Below, piece after piece: positions 28,096 through 37,302 of a DNA stretch of 64,000 bases; position 1 is the stretch's first letter, and each line of letters opens with the position of its first letter. The notes under the pieces were generated by a model, which was not told the origin of the DNA, did not search any database, and saw only the letters and a list, made by a program, of their open reading frames with translations. Origin of the DNA: Stanieria sp. NIES-3757 (GTDB lineage Bacteria; Cyanobacteriota; Cyanobacteriia; Cyanobacteriales; Xenococcaceae); contig AP017375.1 in NCBI GenBank assembly GCA_002355455.1, positions 4,827,640-4,891,639 of the forward strand, written 5' to 3'. The translations under genes were made by a program, and so were the position numbers.

Positions 28096-30366
28096 TTATT
28101 GACAACAAAATTGATAGAGAACTTGAAGGGTATTGCCATCATCGGGATATTCAGCGATCGCAATTTTAAAGTCAACTTGAAACCTTTCTCCATTAGGAGC
28201 GGTAAAAACTTGTCTGCGTAAACTAGTAGCTAATTCAGAAGTGCGATCGCGCATTTCACTATAGTTTAAATTAACTGTACCAAGGACAAATTCACCCAAG
28301 CCGTAGTACCCCAAAACCTCAATTTGCCTAAAAACAGTTTGTAAGAGATGACTCCAACGTTGTAAGACTTGATTTCCCATTGTATGACCGTATTGAAGAT
28401 TAATTTGACGTAATTCATTTTCAGCCATACTTACAACTGCCAAACAACCAGATTGATTATTTTTGAATAACGATGTTAAGGCACGATCTGATTGGGGTTG
28501 ATTCATTAAACCAGTCAGAGTATCTTTGGTAGAAAGATTTTTTAACCAACGATTTCGTTCTAAACGATTGGTAATGCGAGCTAATAATTCTACGCCTACC
28601 AAAGGCTTCGTAATATAATCATCTGCACCAACTGCAAATACTTGTTGAATTGTCTCGGCATCTCGATGAGCAGTGAGAAAGAAAACAGGTAATTCCTGCC
28701 AATTAGGATCGTTGCGAATAGCTTGACATAATTCAATACCATTAATTTGGGGCATTTCTACATCTAAAATCAGTAAATCTGGCTTAGTTGTTTGCATTAG
28801 CTCCCAAAAGCGTAAAGGATCATCCAAAGTAGTGACTTGCATTCCCCAAGGTTCGAGTAACGTTTGAATTGCTTTAAGAAAAATGGGGTCATCATCTACC
28901 ACCAGAATTTGAGTATTGCGATTTTCCCGCTCGGAATAATTTTGTTGGCGATTGCGGTGTAAAAGTTGTGTTACTGTATCTCCAATTTGGCTAGCTGTAA
29001 CGGGTTTGACCAAAAAACCATTAGCTCCTGTACGAGCAATAGAAATTCTTTGCGTTAATTGATCTTCAGCCGAAATTACTAAAACTTTGACAGAAGGGGT
29101 ACGTTTAGTTAATTCGGTAATGAAAGCAAGATTTTGAGTTGAGTCGCTGCTAGTTTCTAAATCTAAAACAACTAAATGAGGAGAATTTTCTTGTAACCAA
29201 AGGTTTGCTGTTTCTAAGTTATCTACTTGATGCCAACTTATCTCTGTAAGCGAAGCTAGTTGCTGAAGTTGATTTTTTAAGTCATTATTGGTAATTAAAA
29301 GTAATTTTGGTGGATTAATGATAGGAGTAGCTTGAGTAGATTCTTCTAAAGCTAATAAATTACTTAAATCATTAACTAAAAAGATCAGTTGTTCTCTTTG
29401 AAGAGGAGATAAAACTTGATTGGTTTGCAGAAGAGTTTCAATTTCGCGAGCTAATTGAGTTCCTGTCTCTCTGGCAAACATTCCTAACACGCCAGCTAAT
29501 TTATGGGCTGCTTGGGTTGCTGAGTGATGTAAATCTGATGATAATTGAGCTTTACTAGCTTGTGTTGCTGCTAAATTTAAGATTTTTAATCTTTCTACCA
29601 TCAAACCTTGGTATTGTTGCCACATCTGCTCCATTTTTTGATTAAATTCTTGTTCCACAGAGCTTGAAAAGGTTTGATTAGTTTGAGATTGTTCAAGTTT
29701 TGGACTAAAACGATAACCAATTCCGTAAACGTTTTCAATCCAATCTACTACACCTGCTTGTTTGAGTTTCTTGCGTAATCCTTTAATATGAGCCTTCACG
29801 CTTTCTTCTAGAGGCGGATCGTCAAAAGTCCAAATCCGATCAAGAATTTGCGATCGACTAAAAACTCTAGCCCGATTGCGTAAAAATAATTCTAGTAAGT
29901 TATATTCTTTAGGCGTTAATTTAATCGGTTTGTCTTGATAACTGACTTGACAACTACTAGGATCTAAACGCAAACCTTCAACTTCTAAAACAGCAGTAGG
30001 GATTACTTCTCCTCTTCTTGATAATGCTCTAATTCTGGCGTGGAGTTCATCAAAATCTAAGGGTTTGATTAAATAATCATCTGCCCCCGCATCTAAACCC
30101 CGAATCCTTTCCTGATTGGCATCTTTCGCCGTCATCAATAATACAGGAGTGGAATAACCTTCGCTACGTAACCTTTGACATAAACTAATGCCATCTAGTT
30201 CAGGTAATCCCACATCCATCACAATTAGTTCGTATTCACCGCTTTGAATATATTCCCATCCCAGTAAACCATCTTGAGCAACATCGACTACATAGTTATG
30301 ATCGGTAAGAGATTGCCACAACACGTCGCTCAAAATCTCATCATCTTCAACTAATAAAATTCGCAT
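28096..30366 (-). CDS. Multi-module response regulator: REC-wHTH-HPt-REC-REC-degenerate GGDEF
   Basis: 756 residues. REC1 (about 1-118: V-E-D-D, V-M-D-V-G-L-P, I-K-P) is followed by an OmpR-type winged helix (about 125-225: KLTPKEYNLLELFLRN, GYRF). An HPt-like helical domain comes next (about 255-340, with AAHKLAGVLGMF). REC2 (about 350-465, V-L-D-L-E, V-K-P) and REC3 (about 480-600, V-V-D-D-D, I-L-D-V-E-M-P, T-K-P) precede a GGDEF-type domain (about 610-756). In it the signature is G-L-G-E-F instead of G-G-D-E-F, so cyclase activity is doubtful. The protein can receive, relay and bind DNA, but no cognate kinase is adjacent. It is divergent to a 1-kb gap. Confidence 0.92.
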   Translation of the reverse strand: MRILLVEDDEILSDVLWQSLTDHNYVVDVAQDGLLGWEYIQSGEYELIVMDVGLPELDGISLCQRLRSEGYSTPVLLMTAKDANQERIRGLDAGADDYLIKPLDFDELHARIRALSRRGEVIPTAVLEVEGLRLDPSSCQVSYQDKPIKLTPKEYNLLELFLRNRARVFSRSQILDRIWTFDDPPLEESVKAHIKGLRKKLKQAGVVDWIENVYGIGYRFSPKLEQSQTNQTFSSSVEQEFNQKMEQMWQQYQGLMVERLKILNLAATQASKAQLSSDLHHSATQAAHKLAGVLGMFARETGTQLAREIETLLQTNQVLSPLQREQLIFLVNDLSNLLALEESTQATPIINPPKLLLITNNDLKNQLQQLASLTEISWHQVDNLETANLWLQENSPHLVVLDLETSSDSTQNLAFITELTKRTPSVKVLVISAEDQLTQRISIARTGANGFLVKPVTASQIGDTVTQLLHRNRQQNYSERENRNTQILVVDDDPIFLKAIQTLLEPWGMQVTTLDDPLRFWELMQTTKPDLLILDVEMPQINGIELCQAIRNDPNWQELPVFFLTAHRDAETIQQVFAVGADDYITKPLVGVELLARITNRLERNRWLKNLSTKDTLTGLMNQPQSDRALTSLFKNNQSGCLAVVSMAENELRQINLQYGHTMGNQVLQRWSHLLQTVFRQIEVLGYYGLGEFVLGTVNLNYSEMRDRTSELATSLRRQVFTAPNGERFQVDFKIAIAEYPDDGNTLQVLYQFCCQ

Positions 30367-31374
30367 AGTTAAATTTTGTTTTGCTTTTTATTGCCTAAAG
30401 ATCATGAAAGAAACTAAGGAAGAAGTAGAGAAGTTAGGAGTTTATTCTCTAGTCTTTCTCCCTATTCTTTTAGATTAGAAAATTTTGACGGGGCGTACAA
30501 GTCGAGGGGGCGATTGGCGAGGTTGCCTCGCCAATTCCAGACCCCCGTCTGCCCTCGAAGGGCGGGATCAGTCCCTCACAAAGTTGAAGCATAATTTGTC
30601 GCCAAAGAGCAATGTATAAATCGCTTATCTCTTTTCTTGCTGATCTACAAACAGTCTCGATGACTAAATTTAAGTACCATTGTTAACATTACTTTATTGT
30701 TGTCGCTTAGTGCGACCACGGAGCAGATCGCTTTTGGTAAGTTAATACAATATCTTTATAGTCAAGAATAATTAAGTTAAGATTTGTTTGGAAATTTTAT
30801 TGAGAATAACCAATGAGTTTATTTATTTTAATGGGTATGATATTTTTATCAACATTGATATTTGACAAGTAGATGATAGATTGGGTCTTTTTTGCGTAAA
30901 TGAAAATTTACTTTTCTTAAAACTTGTCTAAATCAATCACCGTAATAGTGATCGTGTCCAACTAGTTTTGAGACTTAATTTAACTTAATATAAATGCTTT
31001 TTTGTTTATTGATTAAGTATTAATCTCGATTGACAAATTTTTTTTTGAATAGGCGGAGCAAACTTTAATTTAATACCAATTCTCACAAGTAACTGGAGAC
31101 CTAGTTAAATTGAATTTTTGATATATCGTTATTTCAGGCTTGTTATCTATTTAGCGACTTTTGATAAACGGTATAAGAGATAATTTTTTTTTAACAATTA
31201 ATATAAATAATTTCAATAGAAAAAAGCTGGAGTGATTCAATTTAACTCCAACTATTAAAGTGATTTATATGAAATAGAAAAAAGAATGCTACCAATAGTT
31301 TTGTTTTGGTTAGGAGTTCAGCTAACAGCTAATAGCTTTATAATTGCTGTTCTTACGAAGTGAATTTTGACTAC
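30367..31374. other. 1-kb gene-free region with GC-rich hairpin element
   Basis: The main structure is a hairpin at 30506-30546, with ATTGGCGAGG-ttg-CCTCGCCAAT enclosed by G5/C5 and followed by a second GC-rich stem (GCCCT/AGGGC). The rest is AT-rich, with no ORF above about 20 codons that looks coding and no RNA gene I recognise. It contains the promoter of the multi-module response regulator. Confidence 0.4.
30506..30546. repeat. GC-rich perfect hairpin
   Basis: Ten-base arms ATTGGCGAGG (30513-30522) and CCTCGCCAAT (30526-30535) around a 3-nt loop, within GGGGG...CCCCC. It stands out sharply from AT-rich flanks. Likely a small interspersed palindromic element; no T-run follows to make it a terminator. 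Confidence 0.6.
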
Positions 31375-31896
31375 TTATCGACCTAAAAAACGAGATGCCA
31401 TAGAGATCGCATCAACTAAATCTACATCACCATCCCTATCTCCATCCAAAAAACTATTCAGTAATGAATTACTTGCCTGAGAATTATTGGTATTATTACC
31501 AGTTTTTAAAAAATTTAGGACCAAAGGTACTAGAACAGGCAATAAGCTTTGTATTATTTGAGTATCTAAACCTGTTCTATTACTAATTTGTTGCGTCATA
31601 TTTTGCAACTGTGAATTATTAAACAAAGCTTGTAATACTTGGTAATTTGCTTGTGTCCCGGCAAATTGATTGATTGTCTGCCGTACTTGACCCTCTCCAC
31701 CATTGCTACGTTGATTTTGAAGAGCAGAACGAGTAAAGCTACCAACAATAGACATCGCTGATTCGATCGCGGAAGGATTAGCGTTATAGTTCCCACTAAG
31801 TTGTTGTACGGTATCTAAAATACTTGCTAATTGATTGGGATTTGCTTCTTGCTCTGGATTATTGATGGCACCAAGAATCTGATTAAATAAGCTCAT
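31375..31896 (-). CDS. DUF937 protein with C-terminal EF-hand/dockerin-like loop
   Basis: 173 residues starting MSLFNQILGAI. The helical body has the glycine- and asparagine-rich DUF937 character: LASILDTVQQL, I-V-G-S-F-T-R-S-A-L, and the hydrophobic segment IIQSLLPVLVPLVLNFL. The C-terminus (about 148-173) is L-N-S-F-L-D-G-D-R-D-G-D-V-D-L-V-D-A. This fits the calcium loop D-x-D-x-D-G-x-x-D, as in dockerin or EF-hand repeats, followed by a helix. Family function is unknown. The Ca-binding loop is an inference from spacing. Monocistronic, with structured DNA upstream. Confidence 0.8.
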   Translation of the reverse strand: MSLFNQILGAINNPEQEANPNQLASILDTVQQLSGNYNANPSAIESAMSIVGSFTRSALQNQRSNGGEGQVRQTINQFAGTQANYQVLQALFNNSQLQNMTQQISNRTGLDTQIIQSLLPVLVPLVLNFLKTGNNTNNSQASNSLLNSFLDGDRDGDVDLVDAISMASRFLGR

Positions 31897-32271
31897 ATTA
31901 ATTAATTACTAATAACTACAGTGTTATTTATTTAGAAGCTATCACAAAGTATCCAAGCAAATCCTATTTTAATTTTTAAATTTTACAGGTTATCTAAAAA
32001 CTCTAAAATGTCAACACCGCGATTGGCTCTACCGAGGAAACCTCGGTATCCCTCGCGGTCATGTTGAATCCTGAGCGTAAGCGAAGGAACCGAAACATGC
32101 TAGTGTCTGAACGCAAAACCTTGATTTTTGAGGGGTTGTCGCTGGAATTTATTTCCAGCGTTTAAACACCCCGTCGTTCCGTTTCACTATACTTCATTAT
32201 CAGGGTGGGGTCGTACTCTGCTTATCCAACACTGTGTTGACAATTAGAATTTTTCAGACATCCTCTGAGAT
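31897..32271. other. Structured GC-rich intergenic block
   Basis: Several inverted repeats are crowded into about 230 bp (roughly 32011-32240). ACCGAGG-aaa-CCTCGGT lies at its left side. A CATGTT...AACATG pair flanks a C-C-T-G-A-G-C-G-T-A-A-G-C-G-A-A-G-G core. A strong hairpin at 32132-32172 (GGGG, CGCTGGAA/TTCCAGCG, CCCC) completes it. No ORF. It could be several insertion-type repeats or a structured RNA. Confidence 0.45.
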
Positions 32272-32838
32272 TTAATTAGTTTTTGTCTCTATTTGTAAGC
32301 TATCTTGATTAGATTGTTCGAGATGAATATCCCATTTAGGAGGATTACTACGAGGATTATATTCATAGGTTGCTAAACATTGTTTTTGTTGATTAAATAT
32401 GCGGAGATTGTAACCATATTCTCGAACCACAGTACCAAACTGATTGATTAAACGATATCTTTCTAAATAATCTAATAAAGTCCACAATTGCCAATTAACT
32501 ATAAGATTAATTTGTTTGGTTTGAGGAGAAGCTAACCAATTATGAATTAATCTTCCACCAAAAGGATCGAATTGTTCTCTTGCCCACCAAAGACTGGGTA
32601 TAGTAAATCCTGCAACAAGAGTTCTAGACTGGTTGGAGCTAGTTTCAGAAAAAGATTTGTTGGGCTGTTTGTTTGATAATCTTTTGTCTATAAGGCGGTT
32701 ATTATTTGTGGTTTGATTCCAAGAACAATTATTCGGTGCGACTGAATCCTGATGAGAATTAGGTTGAGCTAAAACCGACTTATTAATAAATAAAAATAAA
32801 AATGTCAATAATCCAATTACTTTTTTATTTTTGTTCAT
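32272..32838 (-). CDS. Secreted conserved cyanobacterial protein, function unknown
   Basis: 188 residues with an N-terminal signal peptide (N-K-N-K-K then a hydrophobic stretch, cleavage expected after S-V-L-A at about residue 24). A low-complexity Asn/Ser/Gln linker runs to about residue 75. The C-terminal domain (GFTIPSLWWAREQFDPFGGR, L-L-D-Y-L-E-R-Y-R, Q-F-G-T-V-V-R-E-Y-G-Y-N-L-R) has a style I associate with conserved hypothetical proteins in many cyanobacteria. No catalytic motif is evident. Export to periplasm or thylakoid lumen is inferred. It is divergent from surE. Confidence 0.65.
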   Translation of the reverse strand: MNKNKKVIGLLTFLFLFINKSVLAQPNSHQDSVAPNNCSWNQTTNNNRLIDKRLSNKQPNKSFSETSSNQSRTLVAGFTIPSLWWAREQFDPFGGRLIHNWLASPQTKQINLIVNWQLWTLLDYLERYRLINQFGTVVREYGYNLRIFNQQKQCLATYEYNPRSNPPKWDIHLEQSNQDSLQIETKTN

Positions 32839-33122
32839 TTAACTATAGAAATAATTACCAATTATTTTAATTATAGTAATAAAATTTAATTCATTAAACA
32901 TGTTAATGTTACTGAGATTATATTGAAGTGATTTATAAAACTATTAACTAGATTAAGATTGAACTAAAAAACTGCATATTTAATTATTTTTTTTTCAACC
33001 AGACTTAGTTAGATTTATTAAAAGAAAGCTTTAATTTGTATTGAGCAAAATTATTGTGATTTGAACCAAACCAAATTTGTCATTAATATATCAAGGCTAT
33101 TTTATTTAATCAATCACTGACA

Positions 33123-33800
33123 ATGACAATTATTCTCACTAACGATGACGGGATTGATGCGCCTGGTATTCGGGCATTGAAACAAGCTGTAAGTGACCGC
33201 TCCATCATTGTTGCCCCAAAAGATCATTATTCCGGTTGTGGACATCAAGTTACAACTCACCGACCAATTCAAATACAATGTCGTTCAGAAGAAGAATATG
33301 CTGTGGATGGAACTCCTGCTGATTGTACTCGGATTGCTTTGACTAAAATCGCCCCAGAGACAAAATGGATATTTTCTGGAATTAATGCGGGTGGTAATTT
33401 AGGCATCGATGTCTATATTTCAGGAACAGTAGCTGCAGTTAGAGAAGCTGCTATACACGGTATTTCTGGGATTGCTATTTCTCATTGGATTAAAAGACCA
33501 TTAATCATTGATTGGGACAAAGCAAGTTTATGGACTGCTCAAGTTTTAGCAGAATTATTAAATCGTCCCCTTCCTCCTCATAGTTTTTGGAATGTTAATC
33601 TACCTCATCTCGAACCAGATCAACCTAAACCAGAAATAGTTTTCTGTCAACCGAGTATCGATCCTTTACCACTTAAATTTAGAACAGAAGGCGATTTACA
33701 TTATTACGAAGGTGAATATTCTAAACGCGATCGCACTTCGGGGACAGATGTTGATGTTTGTTTTTCAGGAAATATTGCGGTTACTTTAATCAAACTCTAA
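33123..33800 (+). CDS. surE: 5'/3'-nucleotidase SurE
   Basis: 225 residues, a little shorter than E. coli SurE. SurE is a metal-dependent nucleoside monophosphate phosphatase, also acting on short polyphosphate, linked to stationary-phase survival. The metal site is visible: L-T-N-D-D-G-I-D at residues 5-12 with the Asp-Asp pair, Ser in H-Y-S-G-C-G-H, and Asn in S-G-I-N-A-G-G-N-L-G. The G-T-P-A-D-C-T substrate region and G-T-V-A-A-V-R-E-A dimer region are also present. Probably monocistronic, with a terminator about 145 bp downstream. Cyanobacteria often have more than one surE; this may be the shorter type. Confidence 0.93.
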   Translation: MTIILTNDDGIDAPGIRALKQAVSDRSIIVAPKDHYSGCGHQVTTHRPIQIQCRSEEEYAVDGTPADCTRIALTKIAPETKWIFSGINAGGNLGIDVYISGTVAAVREAAIHGISGIAISHWIKRPLIIDWDKASLWTAQVLAELLNRPLPPHSFWNVNLPHLEPDQPKPEIVFCQPSIDPLPLKFRTEGDLHYYEGEYSKRDRTSGTDVDVCFSGNIAVTLIKL

Positions 33801-33941
33801 TTTGCGGTCACAAAATCCTCACATTTTCTCTTTAAGCTAATAATCAAGATTGCTTCCTAGAGACAACACTCTGCTTTATATCGTCAGTCAAATTTCAGAA
33901 CCTTGCTCGGATCGTGATCAAAGACTGGCAGATAAAACAAA

Positions 33942-33978
33942 TTCCCCCAGATCGGCATAATTTGGGGGGTATTTTTTT
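33942..33978 (+). terminator. Intrinsic terminator downstream of surE
   Basis: C5 (33944-33948) and G6 (33964-33969) form a stem around a 15-nt loop, followed by TATTTTTTT. It lies before the Ycf66 gene, separating the two transcription units. Confidence 0.6.
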
Positions 33979-34113
33979 GAGGAAATTCAAATAATTATCA
34001 ATCCTTGCAACATTACTTATCAATTTTTCGCCAGAAGACTTGATTAATATTGACACAGAGACAAGGTTTTTACAGCAAAATATATAGAGGGATACAGAAG
34101 GAGTAACTGAAAA

Positions 34114-35280
34114 ATGCTGCCATACGTCCTAGCGATCGCAGTTGGCTTGAGTAGTTTAATCTTATTTTTAACAGCTTTCTTGTTGCCAGATATTCACCGC
34201 CAAGACGATTTTTTTTGGAGTGCAATAGGGCTATTTTACGCTCTAGTATTATGGTTTTGTGCCACTAGTATTACAGGTGGATTATTATTAGGGCAAGTTG
34301 CAGCCGTTGCCTTACTCACTTCCTATAATTGGCAAACTTTTAAATTAAGGAAAGCGATCGCTCATCCCGAACAACAAGCAAATCTCGAGAGCTTTTCTGT
34401 AGTCAATTCAGTTAAAAGTTTATTGAGTGGCAAAGGTAAGGTTAAACCCCAACCACCTTCTCCACCAGTCACAATTACAGAAAAAGAACCTATCCTATCC
34501 AATCAAACATCGGTAGCAACAGCATCAATTCCGACAGAAGAAATAGAAGACACGATTCTAGAAGAAACTTCACGATCAACACCTCAAGATAATGAACCGA
34601 TTTTGTCAGAAGAACCTTTTGCCATAGAAACAACTTCCGAACCAAAACCCCAAGAAACTTCTACACAACCTAGTAACCCATCACTAGTAGCAGCCAAAAA
34701 ACCAGGATTATTCAGCAATTTATTAAACTTTGGCAAAAAGAAACCTGCATCAAAAACACCAACTACAACAAATACCAATTCTGTTGCTACAACTAAACTT
34801 GACAATCTTTTAGACGAAGAGCTTGAAGCAGAAACAACTTCTACTGAAGTAACGGTGACGATTGCCGAGACAACTTCTACTCCAGAATCAGAAACAACTA
34901 AAATAGAAACAATTTCGATTAAATCGTCTGAAGAAGGCTCATCCACGGTAGAAACAGAAGAAATTCTGGTTGAAACTACCCCAATCGAAGCATCATCAGA
35001 ATCAACTCCTTTAACTCCAGCAGAAATAGTTGAGATTATCGATACAGAAATCGAACCAGATACTTCAGAAACAACTAATTGGGATGAAGAAGATCTCAAA
35101 TCCAATCCAAGCGACTCGGCAGAAACAATTACGGTAACTGAGATTCAAGAATCGGAAACAACAAATGATTCCAATTCAACTACCGAGTCTATTCCAGCAA
35201 AACAAGATTCAGATCGGCAAAAAGATTTGAATATAGATGAGTTTTTAAAAGAAATGGAGCAAAAAAAAGAAAATACCTAA
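34114..35280 (+). CDS. ycf66: Ycf66 family protein with long acidic low-complexity tail
   Basis: 388 residues. The N-terminal ~95 residues are the Ycf66 domain, with three hydrophobic stretches (MLPYVLAIAVGLSSLILFL, FFWSAIGLFYALVLWFC, GLLLGQVAAVALLTSYNW). Ycf66 occurs in cyanobacteria and some plastids; its function is not established. The remaining ~290 residues are disordered-looking and very rich in Thr, Ser, Glu and Pro (T-T-S-T-E-V-T-V type runs), with a short basic patch (LFSNLLNFGKKKPASKT) in the middle. AAGGAG about 10 bp before the ATG is a good ribosome site. A 173-codon antisense frame in the tail is a composition artefact. Confidence 0.85.
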   Translation: MLPYVLAIAVGLSSLILFLTAFLLPDIHRQDDFFWSAIGLFYALVLWFCATSITGGLLLGQVAAVALLTSYNWQTFKLRKAIAHPEQQANLESFSVVNSVKSLLSGKGKVKPQPPSPPVTITEKEPILSNQTSVATASIPTEEIEDTILEETSRSTPQDNEPILSEEPFAIETTSEPKPQETSTQPSNPSLVAAKKPGLFSNLLNFGKKKPASKTPTTTNTNSVATTKLDNLLDEELEAETTSTEVTVTIAETTSTPESETTKIETISIKSSEEGSSTVETEEILVETTPIEASSESTPLTPAEIVEIIDTEIEPDTSETTNWDEEDLKSNPSDSAETITVTEIQESETTNDSNSTTESIPAKQDSDRQKDLNIDEFLKEMEQKKENT

Positions 35281-35467
35281 TTAATTTCTTAAATTTCTTT
35301 GTTTTCAGTTCAAGTTTGACAATAACTTTAAGGCTGGAAAGAAGGTTGAGTGCAAACTTTTGATTTTTCAATTTTTACTTTTAATTTTTAATTAAAGTAT
35401 ACTATTGTAAAGATTGACGAATAAAAAATTAAACTTTTCACTCAATCTTCACATTCGTATTACCTAC

Positions 35468-36160
35468 ATGAATTTTTTTTGTTGCTCGGAACCAATTTTT
35501 CGTCGCAAACAACACGCATTAGATTTTCAGGATCGTCAAGGATTATTACATTTTCACCTAAGTGTCAAACATAAAACCTTATTTTCTAATATTTATACTA
35601 GAATCGACCAGGTTTTTGTGGCTTGGGGATTGATTTCAGCCATTATCTTCATCACTGCACAATTTGCACCTATTGATTGGATCACTCAAGCAATCTTTTG
35701 GTCATTTTTGACAATTATTGGTACGGTAGCAATGATTGTTCTAACTCATTTTTGGGTGAAAGTAGAACGTTTGAGATGGGTTTTGTATAGTTGGGTATTT
35801 TTAATGTTAGGCGGTGTCCTAATTACTGATTTAGGAATCTTGTTGGGTTGGGGACAAGTCTTAATGCACTTATGTCATCTTTGGTTAAGCTTAAGTGCAA
35901 TTGGTTATTTTTGTACTGGTTGGGGATTGCGATCGCGTGCTTTTATAGTTGCTGGCTTGTGGCATATTTTAGGTATAGTTGTCTTACCTTACTGTCTTGA
36001 TTGGCAGTTTTTGGCAACAGGTTTAATTATGACAGTTAATCTCTTGGTATTTGCCGAAACTCAATGGGATATGCGTCTTCCGATTGATAATTATGCTGTC
36101 TTAACTGAAGAACAAAAAGCATTTAATCGTCAACAATATCAATTACGAAAAGCTTCTTAG
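35468..36160 (+). CDS. Six-helix integral membrane protein, conserved but uncharacterised
   Basis: About 230 residues from ATG 35468; the longer frame starts at a TTG (35414) and adds 18 unlikely residues. A Cys-rich start (MNFFCCSEPIFRRKQHALDF) precedes about six hydrophobic helices between residues 40 and 200, rich in Trp and His (WVKVERLRWVLYSWVFLMLG, H-L-C-H-L-W). The C-terminus is soluble (N-Y-A-V-L-T-E-E-Q-K-A-F-N-R-Q-Q-Y). I do not recognise a family name. The paired histidines might bind haem or metal, but this is speculative. It follows ycf66 by about 190 bp. Confidence 0.6.
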   Translation: MNFFCCSEPIFRRKQHALDFQDRQGLLHFHLSVKHKTLFSNIYTRIDQVFVAWGLISAIIFITAQFAPIDWITQAIFWSFLTIIGTVAMIVLTHFWVKVERLRWVLYSWVFLMLGGVLITDLGILLGWGQVLMHLCHLWLSLSAIGYFCTGWGLRSRAFIVAGLWHILGIVVLPYCLDWQFLATGLIMTVNLLVFAETQWDMRLPIDNYAVLTEEQKAFNRQQYQLRKAS

Positions 36161-36230
36161 AGGATGTCTAAGCAATTTTATAATCATTCTCAGTCTAGTC
36201 AAACGTAAGAATAAGGTTTTTCTGAATGTG

Positions 36231-36258
36231 TAGGGGCTATTAGCGAATAACCCCTACT
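36231..36258. repeat. Palindromic element of the GTAGGGGC..CCCCTAC family
   Basis: Twelve-base arms GTAGGGGCTATT and AATAACCCCTAC (one mismatch) around a 4-nt loop, between the membrane-protein and comB ends. It resembles the element at 63625 and the core of the one at 1966. Confidence 0.55.
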
Positions 36259-36443
36259 CTCACACGCTCAAATTTATTTCTGCAATTGCAAAATTATTGC
36301 GCTTTTCAATTCAATAAAATACAGTCTTTCACAAATTCAAAAGCTAAGAGCTTATTTGTTTTTAATGTAGTCTATCAATCTGAAAAATGTTGTAATATTT
36401 GATATTTTTGCAATAATTTGTTAATCATTTATTTAATTAAAAA

Positions 36444-37166
36444 CTATTTTCTAATAAAAACGCCAGGCTCTTTTTGAATAGGAAGTACATCCAAAAGATC
36501 GATTGTGGCACAATATTTCAAATCTTCGTCACCATCTAATCTTAATAAACGTTGTCCGTGACTACATTGATGAAACATTTTTAACAAATTATCTTGCCAT
36601 TGAGTATAAAGAGCGATCGCAGCAACCACTTCATCATTTCCAATTAGCTCTAAAGATTGGTTCATTAAAGATAATGCGATCGCTCCTGCACAAGCAGTAT
36701 CTTCTAAAGAATAACTACCTTCCCATCCCGAACCAACAATCCAAACAGTTTCAGGCTGATTTTTTAACAAATAATTAACAGCAGCTTGACGGTTGACAAT
36801 GGCAGCAGTAATAACAGTAGGAGCTTGTTCAACTCTTTGAAGAGCGCGAGTACCGTTAGTAGTGCTGATAAATAATCTTTTTCCGCCTACTACTTCGGGA
36901 GTACAATCGAGGGGAGAATTGCCCAAATCGCAACCTTCTACCTTTTGACCACCTCTTTCGCCAGCACGCAGACGTTTTTCTGGTAACCATGCTGCCGATT
37001 TACTCATCAATTCGTCTAAATCTTTAAAAGCTTGTACTGCTTCTGCGCCTGAATTTAAGGCGGTAGCAATAGTAGTTGTAGCACGAAGAACGTCAACCAC
37101 AACTGCACAATCAGGTAAACAATCTGTAGGAGTTAGTTCGGGAGTATGATAAACAAACAGTTTCAC
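36444..37166 (-). CDS. comB: Probable 2-phosphosulfolactate phosphatase
   Basis: 240 residues matching the ComB family: [26 protein letters not shown], the [16 protein letters not shown] stretch, and [10 protein letters not shown]. In methanogens ComB hydrolyses 2-phosphosulfolactate to sulfolactate during coenzyme M synthesis. Cyanobacteria carry homologues although they do not make coenzyme M, so the true substrate here is open. Asp in V-V-D-V-L-R-A-T and Cys in E-G-C-D lie in the conserved core. Monocistronic, divergent from the beta-helix gene. Confidence 0.92.
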   Translation of the reverse strand: MKLFVYHTPELTPTDCLPDCAVVVDVLRATTTIATALNSGAEAVQAFKDLDELMSKSAAWLPEKRLRAGERGGQKVEGCDLGNSPLDCTPEVVGGKRLFISTTNGTRALQRVEQAPTVITAAIVNRQAAVNYLLKNQPETVWIVGSGWEGSYSLEDTACAGAIALSLMNQSLELIGNDEVVAAIALYTQWQDNLLKMFHQCSHGQRLLRLDGDEDLKYCATIDLLDVLPIQKEPGVFIRK

Positions 37167-37302
37167 TTAATTACACTTAATAATTCAATTTAAACTTTCG
37201 CAATTATACGTTATTTTTCAAAGATTAAAATGCAACTTGAAATAATTAGTTTGAGTCTTTAGATCAGGTAAAAAAACGATCTAATCATTAAGGAAATTGG
37301 CT

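Noticed and set aside
34584-35105. 173-codon antisense frame in the ycf66 tail
   Set aside because: It is rich in Ser and Val only because the sense strand is Thr/Glu/Ser low complexity; no domain or start signal supports it.
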